Below, piece by piece: positions 34,486 through 41,856 of a DNA stretch of 64,000 nt (the stretch's first letter is position 1; each line of letters opens with the position of its first letter). The stretch is from Rhizobium sp. C4 (lineage in GTDB: Bacteria > Pseudomonadota > Alphaproteobacteria > Rhizobiales > Rhizobiaceae), in NCBI RefSeq assembly GCF_021026315.1, contig NZ_JAJNCX010000011.1, positions 38,918 to 102,917 of the forward strand, in the 5' to 3' direction. Made by a program: the position numbers and the translations under genes. The notes beneath the pieces were generated by a model that was given only the letters and a program-made list of their open reading frames with translations, was not told the origin of the DNA and made no database searches.

Positions 34486-35475
34486 ATGTTCGATGCGCAT
34501 GAGAAGCCTCTTCAGCATCACGGTCTGGTCGACACCCGCGCCGTGGACGAGGCGCGTGATGCGATCGGCCGCATCTTCTGTCCGCATTTCCTCAATGTCC
34601 GCGACCGCACCGGCAACGGTTTTCACGCCGTGCACAATGCCGTCGAGCAGCCGGGCTATTCGGTCAATTTCGTCGCTTACGGCGCGGAAGTGGAGATCGA
34701 TCCGGGCGAATTGTCCGACTTCTTCCTGCTGCAATTGCCGATGCGCGGGGCAGCCAGCGTCCGCTGCGGCACCAGCGCCGTCGATGTCGCGGCCGGTCAG
34801 CGCGCCTCGCTGCTGTCGCCGACGCTCGCCTCGCGCATGGTCTGGCAGGACGATTGCGAGAAGCTGATCGTACTGATGCGCCGCCGCATGGTGGAGGATT
34901 TCTTCGAGACGCTGACGCACCGCCCGCGCGCGGCCATCGAGTTCACGCCCTCCGTTGACCTGACAACGCCCGTCGGCCGCAGCCTGCTCTCGCATGCCCG
35001 CATGATGGTCGAGGCGGCGGAAGGCGGGGCGGGTCTGCCGGACGCCTATCGCAGCATGCTGCGCGACGGGCTGATTTCGCTGCTTCTGAATGGTCTCGAC
35101 AGCAATTACGCCGCACTTCTGCACCAGCCCGCGGCCGATGCCGGCTCGGCTGCCGTGCGCAAGGCCGAAGAGTTCATCCGCGCCCGCGCCGCAGACAACA
35201 TCTCCATGGCCGACATCGCATCCGCCGCCGGCATTCCGCTGCGCACATTGCAGGACGCCTATCGGAAGGCCTTCGGCCGCACGCTCTCGGATGGCGTCCA
35301 GCAGGCGCGCCTGGAAAACCTGCGCAACGCGCTGCTCAAGCCCACCCCGTCACTGAATGTAGCCGACGCGGTATTGGCCTCCGGTTTCGGCCATCTGGGA
35401 CGCGCGGCATCGGCCTATCGCGATGTGTATGGGGAGAGCCCGTCGGAGACGCTGAAAAGGGTGCGGGGGCGGTGA
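34486..35475 (+). CDS. AraC-family transcriptional regulator
   Basis: A 329-residue activator. The N-terminal half is an AraC-binding-like ligand domain (AraC_binding_2 type, with PGYSVNFVAYGAEVEIDPGE); the C-terminal 100 residues hold two helix-turn-helix units, SMADIASAAGIPLRTLQDAYRK and NVADAVLASGFGHLGRAASAYR ending in the PSETLKR signature. It is divergent from the monooxygenase operon, exactly as the AraC regulators of known indole clusters are, so it should activate that operon in response to the aromatic inducer. GGGGAAACC precedes the ATG. Confidence 0.93.
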   Translation: MFDAHEKPLQHHGLVDTRAVDEARDAIGRIFCPHFLNVRDRTGNGFHAVHNAVEQPGYSVNFVAYGAEVEIDPGELSDFFLLQLPMRGAASVRCGTSAVDVAAGQRASLLSPTLASRMVWQDDCEKLIVLMRRRMVEDFFETLTHRPRAAIEFTPSVDLTTPVGRSLLSHARMMVEAAEGGAGLPDAYRSMLRDGLISLLLNGLDSNYAALLHQPAADAGSAAVRKAEEFIRARAADNISMADIASAAGIPLRTLQDAYRKAFGRTLSDGVQQARLENLRNALLKPTPSLNVADAVLASGFGHLGRAASAYRDVYGESPSETLKRVRGR

Positions 35476-35548
35476 GGCGTCATGCGCGGAGATGTTTTCG
35501 CGCAGCAACTGCTGAGGTCAGTTTACACGGTCGACAGTCCCTCCCTTC

Positions 35549-35687
35549 CGTCATCCCGGACTTGATCCGGGATCCAGCCAGCCCGCGTCTGCGGGCTGAA
35601 AGGACTCATCAGAGTGCGTTCATTGTAAAAGAGTCTCCCGCGCGATGGACATCGCGCACTGGATCCCGGATCAAGTCCGGGATGACG
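35549..35687. repeat. Full copy of a dispersed palindromic repeat (no gene)
   Basis: Begins CCGTCATCCCGGACTTGATC, contains a CAGCCCGCGTCTGCGGGCTG hairpin, and ends with the inverse of the start (GGATCAAGTCCGGGATGACGG). A close copy lies at 56561-56685 and a partial one at 30639-30690. The rest of the gap 35476-35773 holds nothing I can assign. Confidence 0.8.
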
Positions 35688-35773
35688 GTGGGTGGGATTT
35701 GCGCCTTCGCTAAGCAAATCAGTTTGTGGGTGAGGAGCTGTTATTGAGCTTGCTGACTCACTCTTCTACACTC

Positions 35774-36322
35774 TCACACCCCCGGCTTCTCCGGGTTCCA
35801 CAACAACACAGGGCTCGTCGCCTCATAGGCCATGCCCTTGGGATAGCTGATCGCCTCGAACTGCAAGCCCCAGGGGGCCTGGAAGTAGAGGATGGACTGG
35901 CCGGCGATCGGGCCGTCCTCGATGGGGAGCGGCCCGAGGCGGGTTTCGACGCCCATGTCGTCCAGATAGGCTTTGGCGGCGGCAATGTCGCGGACATAGA
36001 AGGCGATGTGGAAGGCGCCGATATCGCTGTTCTTCTGCTTCAGATCCCGCTGGTCGGGGGCGGAATATTCGAAGAGTTCGAGGTTGGAACCATTACCGCA
36101 GCGGATCATGGCGACGCGCTCGATGCGGGCGCGCGGATGAACGCCGAGCGCATCCGTCATGAAACTGCCTTCCTCGTCGCCGATCGGCCCGAAGGTGAGC
36201 ACATGGGTGCAGCCGAGCACGCGGTCGAAGAAGTCGATCGCTTCATCGAGGTTCGGAACGGTGAGCCCGGTATGGTCGTGGCCGACGAGGCCGGGAAGGC
36301 CCTTGGTGGGTTGAGCGGTCAT
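35774..36322 (-). CDS. VOC-family protein (glyoxalase/extradiol-dioxygenase fold)
   Basis: A 182-residue protein of the vicinal oxygen chelate fold, two beta-alpha-beta-beta-beta modules. It has HDHTGLTVPNLDEAIDFFDRVLG at the start, GSNLELFEY as the first metal-ligand Glu, a His in GAFHIAFYVRDIAAA, and a final Glu in WGLQFEAIS, giving the His-Glu-His-Glu set of a metal enzyme. Substrates in the family range from methylglyoxal adducts to catechols. It is last in the importer operon, 14 bp after the ATPase gene, with GGAGGACC upstream. It may be a lactoylglutathione-lyase-like or ring-modifying enzyme; unresolved. Confidence 0.88.
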   Translation of the reverse strand: MTAQPTKGLPGLVGHDHTGLTVPNLDEAIDFFDRVLGCTHVLTFGPIGDEEGSFMTDALGVHPRARIERVAMIRCGNGSNLELFEYSAPDQRDLKQKNSDIGAFHIAFYVRDIAAAKAYLDDMGVETRLGPLPIEDGPIAGQSILYFQAPWGLQFEAISYPKGMAYEATSPVLLWNPEKPGV

Positions 36323-36336
36323 GGCAGGTCCTCCGA

Positions 36337-37182
36337 TCAGGCAGCAGTTTCGAGGGATGGCGCCGGCCGCGTCAGCCAGCCGTCGTCGATTTCCGGCAGC
36401 GGAATGGCGTCGAGCAGCAGGCGCGTATAGGGCGATTGCGGGGCGTCGAAGACGGTTTCGCACGGTCCCTCCTCCACCACTTCGCCGAAGCGCATGACGG
36501 TGACGCGGTCGCAGACGGCGCGGATGACGGAAAGGTCGTGGCTGATGAAGGCCATGGATAGCCCCATTTCCTTCGACAGCGCCTTGAGAATATTGAGCAC
36601 CTGCGCCTGCGTCGAAACGTCGAGGCCGGAGACGATCTCGTCGGCGAGCACGAAATCCGGCTTCATCAGCACGGCTCGCGCAATGCCGACGCGCTGGCGC
36701 TGGCCGCCGGAAAGCTCATGCGGGGCGCGGTCCAGCGTGACGGGGGCAAGCGAGACGCGGTCGAGGATCGCCCGCACCTGCCGCTCGGCATCGCGCCGGT
36801 CGGTGGCAAGACCGTGCAGGAAGAGCGGTTCGGTGAGGATCTGGCGGATCGTATGCCGCGGGTTGAGCGAGGCCATCGGGTCCTGGAAGATCATCTGCAT
36901 GCGCCGGCGCAAGGGTCGCATGGCGTCCGGCGAAAGACCGGTAATGTCCTGCCCGTCAAAACGGATCGTGCCGCCGGAGACCGGAACGAGTTTCAGCAGC
37001 GCGCGGCCGAGCGTCGTCTTGCCCGAGCCGGATTCACCGACAATGCCCACCGTCTCGCCACGTTTGATGGAGAGATCGACGCCGTGCAGCACGCGCACGC
37101 CCGGCCGGCCATGGCCGAACATGCCCTTGCTCATGCCATAGGTGACTTCGACGCCCTTGGCTTCAAAGAGAAGGTCGCTCAT
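36337..37182 (-). CDS. Peptide-type ABC transporter ATP-binding protein 2 (DppF/OppF family)
   Basis: ATPase of 281 residues with Walker A GESGSGKTT, Q-loop IFQDPMASLNPRHT, signature LSGGQRQRV, Walker B FVLADEIVSGLD and H-loop FISHDLSV. The SLNPR segment and a C-terminal YTRLLLDAIP are diagnostic of the OppF/DppF branch. It pairs with the ATPase encoded just upstream. In an aromatic catabolic island this importer class may carry aromatic amino-acid derivatives or conjugates rather than peptides. Confidence 0.93.
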   Translation of the reverse strand: MSDLLFEAKGVEVTYGMSKGMFGHGRPGVRVLHGVDLSIKRGETVGIVGESGSGKTTLGRALLKLVPVSGGTIRFDGQDITGLSPDAMRPLRRRMQMIFQDPMASLNPRHTIRQILTEPLFLHGLATDRRDAERQVRAILDRVSLAPVTLDRAPHELSGGQRQRVGIARAVLMKPDFVLADEIVSGLDVSTQAQVLNILKALSKEMGLSMAFISHDLSVIRAVCDRVTVMRFGEVVEEGPCETVFDAPQSPYTRLLLDAIPLPEIDDGWLTRPAPSLETAA

Positions 37183-37184
37183 CT

Positions 37185-38057
37185 CTAGATCCCTCTTTCT
37201 GCAAGGCCGACTTCGGCGCGCAATTGGCGGAAGACGGCTTCCGGAACCGGCTCCAGCCCGGCATTCGGCCGGTCATAGCGGGGACCGGCAGCAATCAGCG
37301 CGCGGGTATAGACATGTCTCGGTGCGGTCAGCATGTCGACGGTCGCGCCATGCTCGATCACCTTGCCGGCATAAAGCAACGTCACGCGGTCGCAGATCTT
37401 GGCGACCACGCCGAGATCGTGGGTGACGAAGATGACGGCGGTGCCGTGCGCCTCCTGCATGCGGCGGATCAGCCGCAGGATTTCCTTCTGCACGGTCACA
37501 TCCAGCGCCGTTGTCGGCTCGTCGGCCACAACAAGCTTGGGGTTCAGCGCAAAGGCCGAGGCGATCAGGATGCGCTGGCGCATGCCGCCGGAGAGCTCAT
37601 GCGGATAGGCGGCAAGCACGCGGTCCGGATTGCGGATCTGCACCTCGTCGAGAAGCTGCAAAGCCCGTTGATGCGCGTCCTTCTTGCTCATCCCGAGCTT
37701 CAGCCGAAGACCATCGGTCAGCTGCGCCTCGATGCGCCGCGCCGGGTTCAGCGCCGTCTGCGGGTCCTGCGGGATCAGGGTGATGTCGCGGCCCATGATG
37801 TCGGAAAGCTCGCGGCGCGGCATGGTAAGCAGGTCGCGCCCCTCGAAGCGGATGAAGCCGCCGGTGACTTTCACCGTGGAGGGCAGGATGCCGAGCAGCG
37901 CCTTGGCGATGGTGGATTTGCCGGCGCCGGATTCCCCGACGAGGCCGCGGACCTCGCCCTTTTCGAGCGTCAGCGAGACATCGCGCAGAACCGGCGCACC
38001 ACCGTCGCGGGTGGAAATGGCGCTCAGGCCTTCGATAGCAACAAGTGGTTGGGTCAT
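37185..38057 (-). CDS. Peptide-type ABC transporter ATP-binding protein 1 (DppD/OppD family)
   Basis: ATPase of 290 residues: Walker A GESGAGKST, Q-loop IPQDPQTALNPARR, signature LSGGMRQRI, Walker B LVVADEPTTALD and H-loop FVTHDLGV, with the OppD/DppD C-terminal segment VYTRALIAAGPRYD. The ATG at 38057 overlaps the permease stop codon (ATGA); a longer open frame upstream only shadows the permease. It forms the heterodimeric motor with the next gene. Confidence 0.93.
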   Translation of the reverse strand: MTQPLVAIEGLSAISTRDGGAPVLRDVSLTLEKGEVRGLVGESGAGKSTIAKALLGILPSTVKVTGGFIRFEGRDLLTMPRRELSDIMGRDITLIPQDPQTALNPARRIEAQLTDGLRLKLGMSKKDAHQRALQLLDEVQIRNPDRVLAAYPHELSGGMRQRILIASAFALNPKLVVADEPTTALDVTVQKEILRLIRRMQEAHGTAVIFVTHDLGVVAKICDRVTLLYAGKVIEHGATVDMLTAPRHVYTRALIAAGPRYDRPNAGLEPVPEAVFRQLRAEVGLAERGI

Positions 38058-38953
38058 CGGCGCATCACCGGGTCCAGCGCCTTGCGCAGGCCGTTGCCAA
38101 GCTGGTTGAAGGCCAGAACGGTCGCAAAGAGCGCAATGAGAGGAAAGACGAAAACCCACCAGCCCTGATGGATCATCTGGCGGCCCTGCGCGATCATGCC
38201 GCCCCAGGTCGGGATGTCGGAGGACAGCGACAGGCCGACGAAGGAGAGGATCGCCTCGACGATGACGGCGATGCCCATTTCCAGGCTGACAAGGGCGATG
38301 AGAACGGGCGCGACATTCGGCAGGATCTCGCGCCACAGAATGTGGCTGCGCGAAAAGCCGATGGTCTCGGCGGCCATCACATAATCAAGCTGCGCCTGCG
38401 CCATGGTCTCGGCGCGCACCACGCGACAGAAGCGCGTCCAGTCGATGATGACAATGGCGGCGATCACCGAATGGAGCCCCGAGCCGAGGACGGCGACGAG
38501 CAGGACCGAGAGCAGGACCGGCGGAAAGGCCATCCAGATATCGACAAGCCGCGAAATCAGGCGATCCGCCCAGCCGCCATACCAGCCGGCGGCGAGGCCG
38601 AGAAGCGTGCCGATGATGGCCGAGAGGCTGGCGGCGACAAAGGCGACGGTGAGTGCGATCCGCGAGCCATAAAGCACGCGCGACAGCACATCGCGGCCGA
38701 GATCGTCCGTGCCGAGCCAGAAACCGGGTTCGGCGCCGGGGTAGTTGGCGGGCGGCATGTTGCCGAGCATCAGGTCCTGCTCCAGCGGGTCCTTCGGCGC
38801 GACATAGGGCGCGAAGATCGCAATCAGCAGCAGGAGGAGCAGGAAGCCGCCGGCAATCACCACCCGCGGTTCACGCAAAAGCGGTTTGAAGTTCTTCATC
38901 GGCAGGCTCCAGAGGGGGACGGGGGCGTCCGTGGTGGTGACAATCTCAGCCAT
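38054..38953 (-). CDS. Peptide-type ABC transporter permease (DppC-like), second system
   Basis: Inner-membrane permease of about 299 residues. LGTDDLGRDVLSRVLYG is the DppC signature, and AAETIGFSRSHILWREILPNV contains the coupling-loop sequence. The start is either ATG 38959 or 38953; the second has GAGAA at better spacing. It overlaps the upstream permease gene by a few base pairs and the ATPase gene by 4 bp, so the whole set is one tightly coupled transcript. Confidence 0.93.
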   Translation of the reverse strand: MAEIVTTTDAPVPLWSLPMKNFKPLLREPRVVIAGGFLLLLLLIAIFAPYVAPKDPLEQDLMLGNMPPANYPGAEPGFWLGTDDLGRDVLSRVLYGSRIALTVAFVAASLSAIIGTLLGLAAGWYGGWADRLISRLVDIWMAFPPVLLSVLLVAVLGSGLHSVIAAIVIIDWTRFCRVVRAETMAQAQLDYVMAAETIGFSRSHILWREILPNVAPVLIALVSLEMGIAVIVEAILSFVGLSLSSDIPTWGGMIAQGRQMIHQGWWVFVFPLIALFATVLAFNQLGNGLRKALDPVMRR

Positions 38954-39953
38954 GGGCATTTCTCGGGTTCAGCCAGGCGGCGATGAGATCGACAAGAATG
39001 TTCACGAGAATGAAGATCGCGCCGAAGGTCAGCACGATGCCCTGGATCAGCGGCAGGTCGCGGTTGATCACCGCGTCGATCGCCATGTTGCCGAGACCGG
39101 GATAGGAGAAGATGCGCTCCACGATGACGGTGCCGCCGATCATGAAGGTGAATTGCACGCCGGTCAGCGTCAGCGTCGGGCCGACGGCATTGCGCAGCGC
39201 CTCCTGCAGCACGAGCCGCAGCGGCGACATGCCCTTCAGCCGCGCCAGCAGGACGTAATCCTGCACCATGGCTTCGGCGAGCGCTTCCTTCAGCGTCCGC
39301 ACGACAATGGCGGCGAGCGGCAGGCCCAGCGCCAGCATCGGCATGACCATGTGGGCGATGAGATCGCCGAAGGCTGAGAACTTGAAGGTCACCAGGCTTT
39401 CAATCAGATAGAAATCCGTATGAAAATACGTCGAAAGCGTCGGGTCGATGCGGCCAGACAAGGGGAAGACCGGCCAGAACACGCCGAGCAGCAGCACGAG
39501 CGCCAGCGCCCAGACGAAATCGGGAACGGCGAGAAACAGGCCGTTGATGAAGTCCAGCGCCGGATCGAGCGCAGTGCGGCGGGCGAGTGTTCCGAGCGTC
39601 GCGATCACGCCCCCGGCCAGCACGCCGAAGACGAGGGCGGCAAAGGCCAGTTCCAGTGTCGCCGGCAGGCGCTCGCCGATCAGCTCCATCACGTCGCGAC
39701 GTTGCGAGATCGATGTGCCGAAATTGCCCTTCAGGACATCGGTAAACCAGATGCCGAATTGCTGCGGCAGGCCGAGATCGAGGCCGTAATGGGCGCGCAA
39801 TGCGGCGATGTCTGCCGGCGTCGCGCTCGGCGAGATCATCATGGCGATCGGATCGCCCGGCACGATGCGCAACAGACAGAAGACGATGACGGCGACGCCG
39901 GCAAGCGTCAGCACCGCCATGAAAAGACGATTGAGAAGATCGGAAGCGGTCAT
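38946..39953 (-). CDS. Peptide-type ABC transporter permease (DppB-like), second system
   Basis: Permease of 335 residues with a short N-terminus, then a hydrophobic helix with VIVFCLLRIVPGDPIAMM, the DVLKGNFGTSIS motif of DppB/OppB, and five more membrane segments with the coupling loop VLLARLKGMSPLRLV. It follows the substrate-binding protein gene after 110 bp containing a strong hairpin, so it is probably made at lower level than the receptor. Confidence 0.93.
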   Translation of the reverse strand: MTASDLLNRLFMAVLTLAGVAVIVFCLLRIVPGDPIAMMISPSATPADIAALRAHYGLDLGLPQQFGIWFTDVLKGNFGTSISQRRDVMELIGERLPATLELAFAALVFGVLAGGVIATLGTLARRTALDPALDFINGLFLAVPDFVWALALVLLLGVFWPVFPLSGRIDPTLSTYFHTDFYLIESLVTFKFSAFGDLIAHMVMPMLALGLPLAAIVVRTLKEALAEAMVQDYVLLARLKGMSPLRLVLQEALRNAVGPTLTLTGVQFTFMIGGTVIVERIFSYPGLGNMAIDAVINRDLPLIQGIVLTFGAIFILVNILVDLIAAWLNPRNAHG

Positions 39954-40021
39954 GATGAAACCTTCCTGTTGCCGTCAGCGCCGGGGATTGACCGGGCGCA
40001 CGGGTCTGCGAACAGGGGCAA

Positions 40022-40056
40022 GCCACGCCGTGCCCCAAGATCGGGCACGGCGCGGC
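40022..40056 (-). terminator. Intercistronic hairpin behind the second binding-protein gene
   Basis: GCCACGCCGTGCCC at 40022-40035 pairs with GGGCACGGCGCGGC at 40043-40056 (one mismatch). There is no U-tract on the minus strand, so this is more likely an RNA-stabilising or attenuating hairpin, common behind receptor genes, than a full terminator. Confidence 0.55.
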
Positions 40057-40063
40057 TTTAATG

Positions 40064-41599
40064 TCAGGCCTTGGAGACCAGCGTCGGCTGCAGCGCGCTC
40101 GACACGTTCGGCGTCACCTTCAGCGAGGACTTGAAGACGATCGGCTGCACATACTGCAGGAGCGGGATCACATAGCCCTGCTCGGCAATATACTTGTCGA
40201 CGGCCTTCCAGCCGGCAATGCGCTTGGCCTCGTCCTTTTCGCCCCAGAGCGGACCGATCAGGGCGTCGACATCGTCGGTCTTCCAGCCGGAATGCGGCGA
40301 CTTGGAGAACATGGCAAAGCCGGTCGAGGTCGTCGGATCGCCGATTGCGTTGCCCCAGTTGTAGAAGGCAGCGGGCGCGAGCTTGTGGCCGGCGCGCAGT
40401 TCGTAATGCTTGGCGATTTCGTAGACTTCGATCTCGGCGTCGATGCCGACCTTGCGCCACATGCCGACAATCGCCTGGATCATTTCATAATCCTTGGGCT
40501 TCAGGCCGCGCGTGGTCTGGATCTTGAACTTGACCGGCTTGTCCTTGGAATAGCCCGAGGCCTTGAGAAGGGCCACGGCCTTGTCCGGGTCATAAGGAAC
40601 CTTGATCGACGGATCGAAGGCGACATATTCCGGGGCTTCCAGCGTGTCGATCGGCAGGCCATAGCCACGCAGCAGCTTCTTGACGATGCCGGCCTTGTCG
40701 ATGGCGTGATGGGCGGCAAGCCGCACATTCTTGTCCAGCATCGGCTCGACATTGGTGATGAAGATCATGCCGATGTCGGAGATCGGCGAGGAGACGCCGG
40801 CAAAGCCCTTCTTCGCCTTCAGGCGGTCGAATTCCTCGTAAGGAATTTCGAGCGTCACGTCGGACGAGCCGCTCTCGATTTCGGCGACACGGCTCGTCGG
40901 ATCGGTCACGAACTTGAAGATGACCGTTTCAAACGCCGGCTTGCCGCCCCAGTAATGCGGGTTGGCCTTGAGACGCAGGAAGGAATTGCCTTCGTAAGCG
41001 TCGAACATGTAGGGGCCGGTGCCGATCGGCTTCTTTTCGAAACCTTCCGCGCCGACCTTTTCATAATAGGCCTTGGGCAGCACGAAGCCGGTGAGGAAGG
41101 CCATCCACTTGAAGATGGTGGGGTCGAAGTTGAGAACATCGGCGGTGATCCGCTTGCCCTCGACCTTGTAGTTGCCGATGCTGGCCCAGACGCTGGCAAC
41201 CGGGTTGCCGGTTTCGGGCTTGCCGGCGCGGGTCAGCGACCAGACGATGTCTTCGGGCGTGAAGTCCGAGCCGTCATGCCACTTTACGCCTTCGCGCACA
41301 TCCATCCAGACCTTGGTCTTGTCGTCGTTCCAGCCCCAGGCCGTCAGCAGGCCGGGCTCGAAGGACAGGTCCGGCTTCTGGCCGATATATTGATCGTAGA
41401 TGGAGCGATAGATTGCCTGGATTGCCGGGTTCACGCCCGACAGGCCGACCGTGCCGTCGAAGGACGGCAGGTTCGAGTTGAAGGCAATCGTCAGAGTGTT
41501 CGTTTCTGCGGCCATAACCGGGATCCGGCCGGCGAGAATGCCGGTCAGAACGGTAACCGCACCCAGTCCCAGTACGCCACGACGCGTCATGTCAGTCAT
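40064..41599 (-). CDS. ABC transporter substrate-binding protein, family 5, second system
   Basis: Periplasmic receptor of 511 residues. The N-terminus (MTDMTRRGVLGLGAVTVLTG) has a twin-arginine-like RRGVLG followed by a hydrophobic core and cleavage near PVMAA, so Tat export is possible. The SBP_bac_5 signature is clear: FEPGLLTAWGWNDDKTKVWMDVREGVKWHDG and later PIGTGPYMFDAYE. First gene of the six-gene minus-strand operon ending with the VOC protein. Its promoter carries the same AT-rich box as the catabolic operons, which argues that it imports the compound degraded by the island. Confidence 0.93.
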   Translation of the reverse strand: MTDMTRRGVLGLGAVTVLTGILAGRIPVMAAETNTLTIAFNSNLPSFDGTVGLSGVNPAIQAIYRSIYDQYIGQKPDLSFEPGLLTAWGWNDDKTKVWMDVREGVKWHDGSDFTPEDIVWSLTRAGKPETGNPVASVWASIGNYKVEGKRITADVLNFDPTIFKWMAFLTGFVLPKAYYEKVGAEGFEKKPIGTGPYMFDAYEGNSFLRLKANPHYWGGKPAFETVIFKFVTDPTSRVAEIESGSSDVTLEIPYEEFDRLKAKKGFAGVSSPISDIGMIFITNVEPMLDKNVRLAAHHAIDKAGIVKKLLRGYGLPIDTLEAPEYVAFDPSIKVPYDPDKAVALLKASGYSKDKPVKFKIQTTRGLKPKDYEMIQAIVGMWRKVGIDAEIEVYEIAKHYELRAGHKLAPAAFYNWGNAIGDPTTSTGFAMFSKSPHSGWKTDDVDALIGPLWGEKDEAKRIAGWKAVDKYIAEQGYVIPLLQYVQPIVFKSSLKVTPNVSSALQPTLVSKA

Positions 41600-41656
41600 T
41601 TTGGACTCCTATGTTCCCCTTGACGGAATTCCGGTGGTTTCCGGATTTTGTGATTG

Positions 41657-41673
41657 TTTGAAACTTAAAATGA
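41657..41673. promoter_or_regulatory. AT-rich regulatory box (copy 4) upstream of the importer operon
   Basis: TTTGAAACTTAAAATGA on the plus strand matches the core TTTAAACTTAAAATAA at 14 of 16 positions. For the minus-strand importer gene it is in the opposite orientation to copies 1-3 and overlaps a possible -10, with TTGTCA about 17 bp upstream of it. Confidence 0.55.
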
Positions 41674-41792
41674 AAATCCGGATTTTGACAAGGGTCGTTT
41701 GGGCAGTTTCGCAAAAATAATATGAAATGGAATATTTCCTCGCCGCGACATATAAAGGCAATCACGCGCGTGACCGGCTGAGATTTATGCAA

Positions 41793-41830
41793 TTGACACA
41801 ATCCAAGAGATGAAATATGCATTTGCATAT
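41793..41830 (+). promoter_or_regulatory. Promoter and palindromic operator of the IorA-like gene
   Basis: TTGACA at 41793-41798 is followed 17 bp later by TATGCA. Overlapping the latter is ATATGCATTTGCATAT at 41815-41830, a palindrome with 7-bp arms ATATGCA / TGCATAT typical of MarR-family operators. A related site (13 of 16 identical) lies upstream of the isatin-hydrolase-like gene at 57640-57655. Confidence 0.65.
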
Positions 41831-41856
41831 AACTTGCCAACAAGATGGGGAACGTC

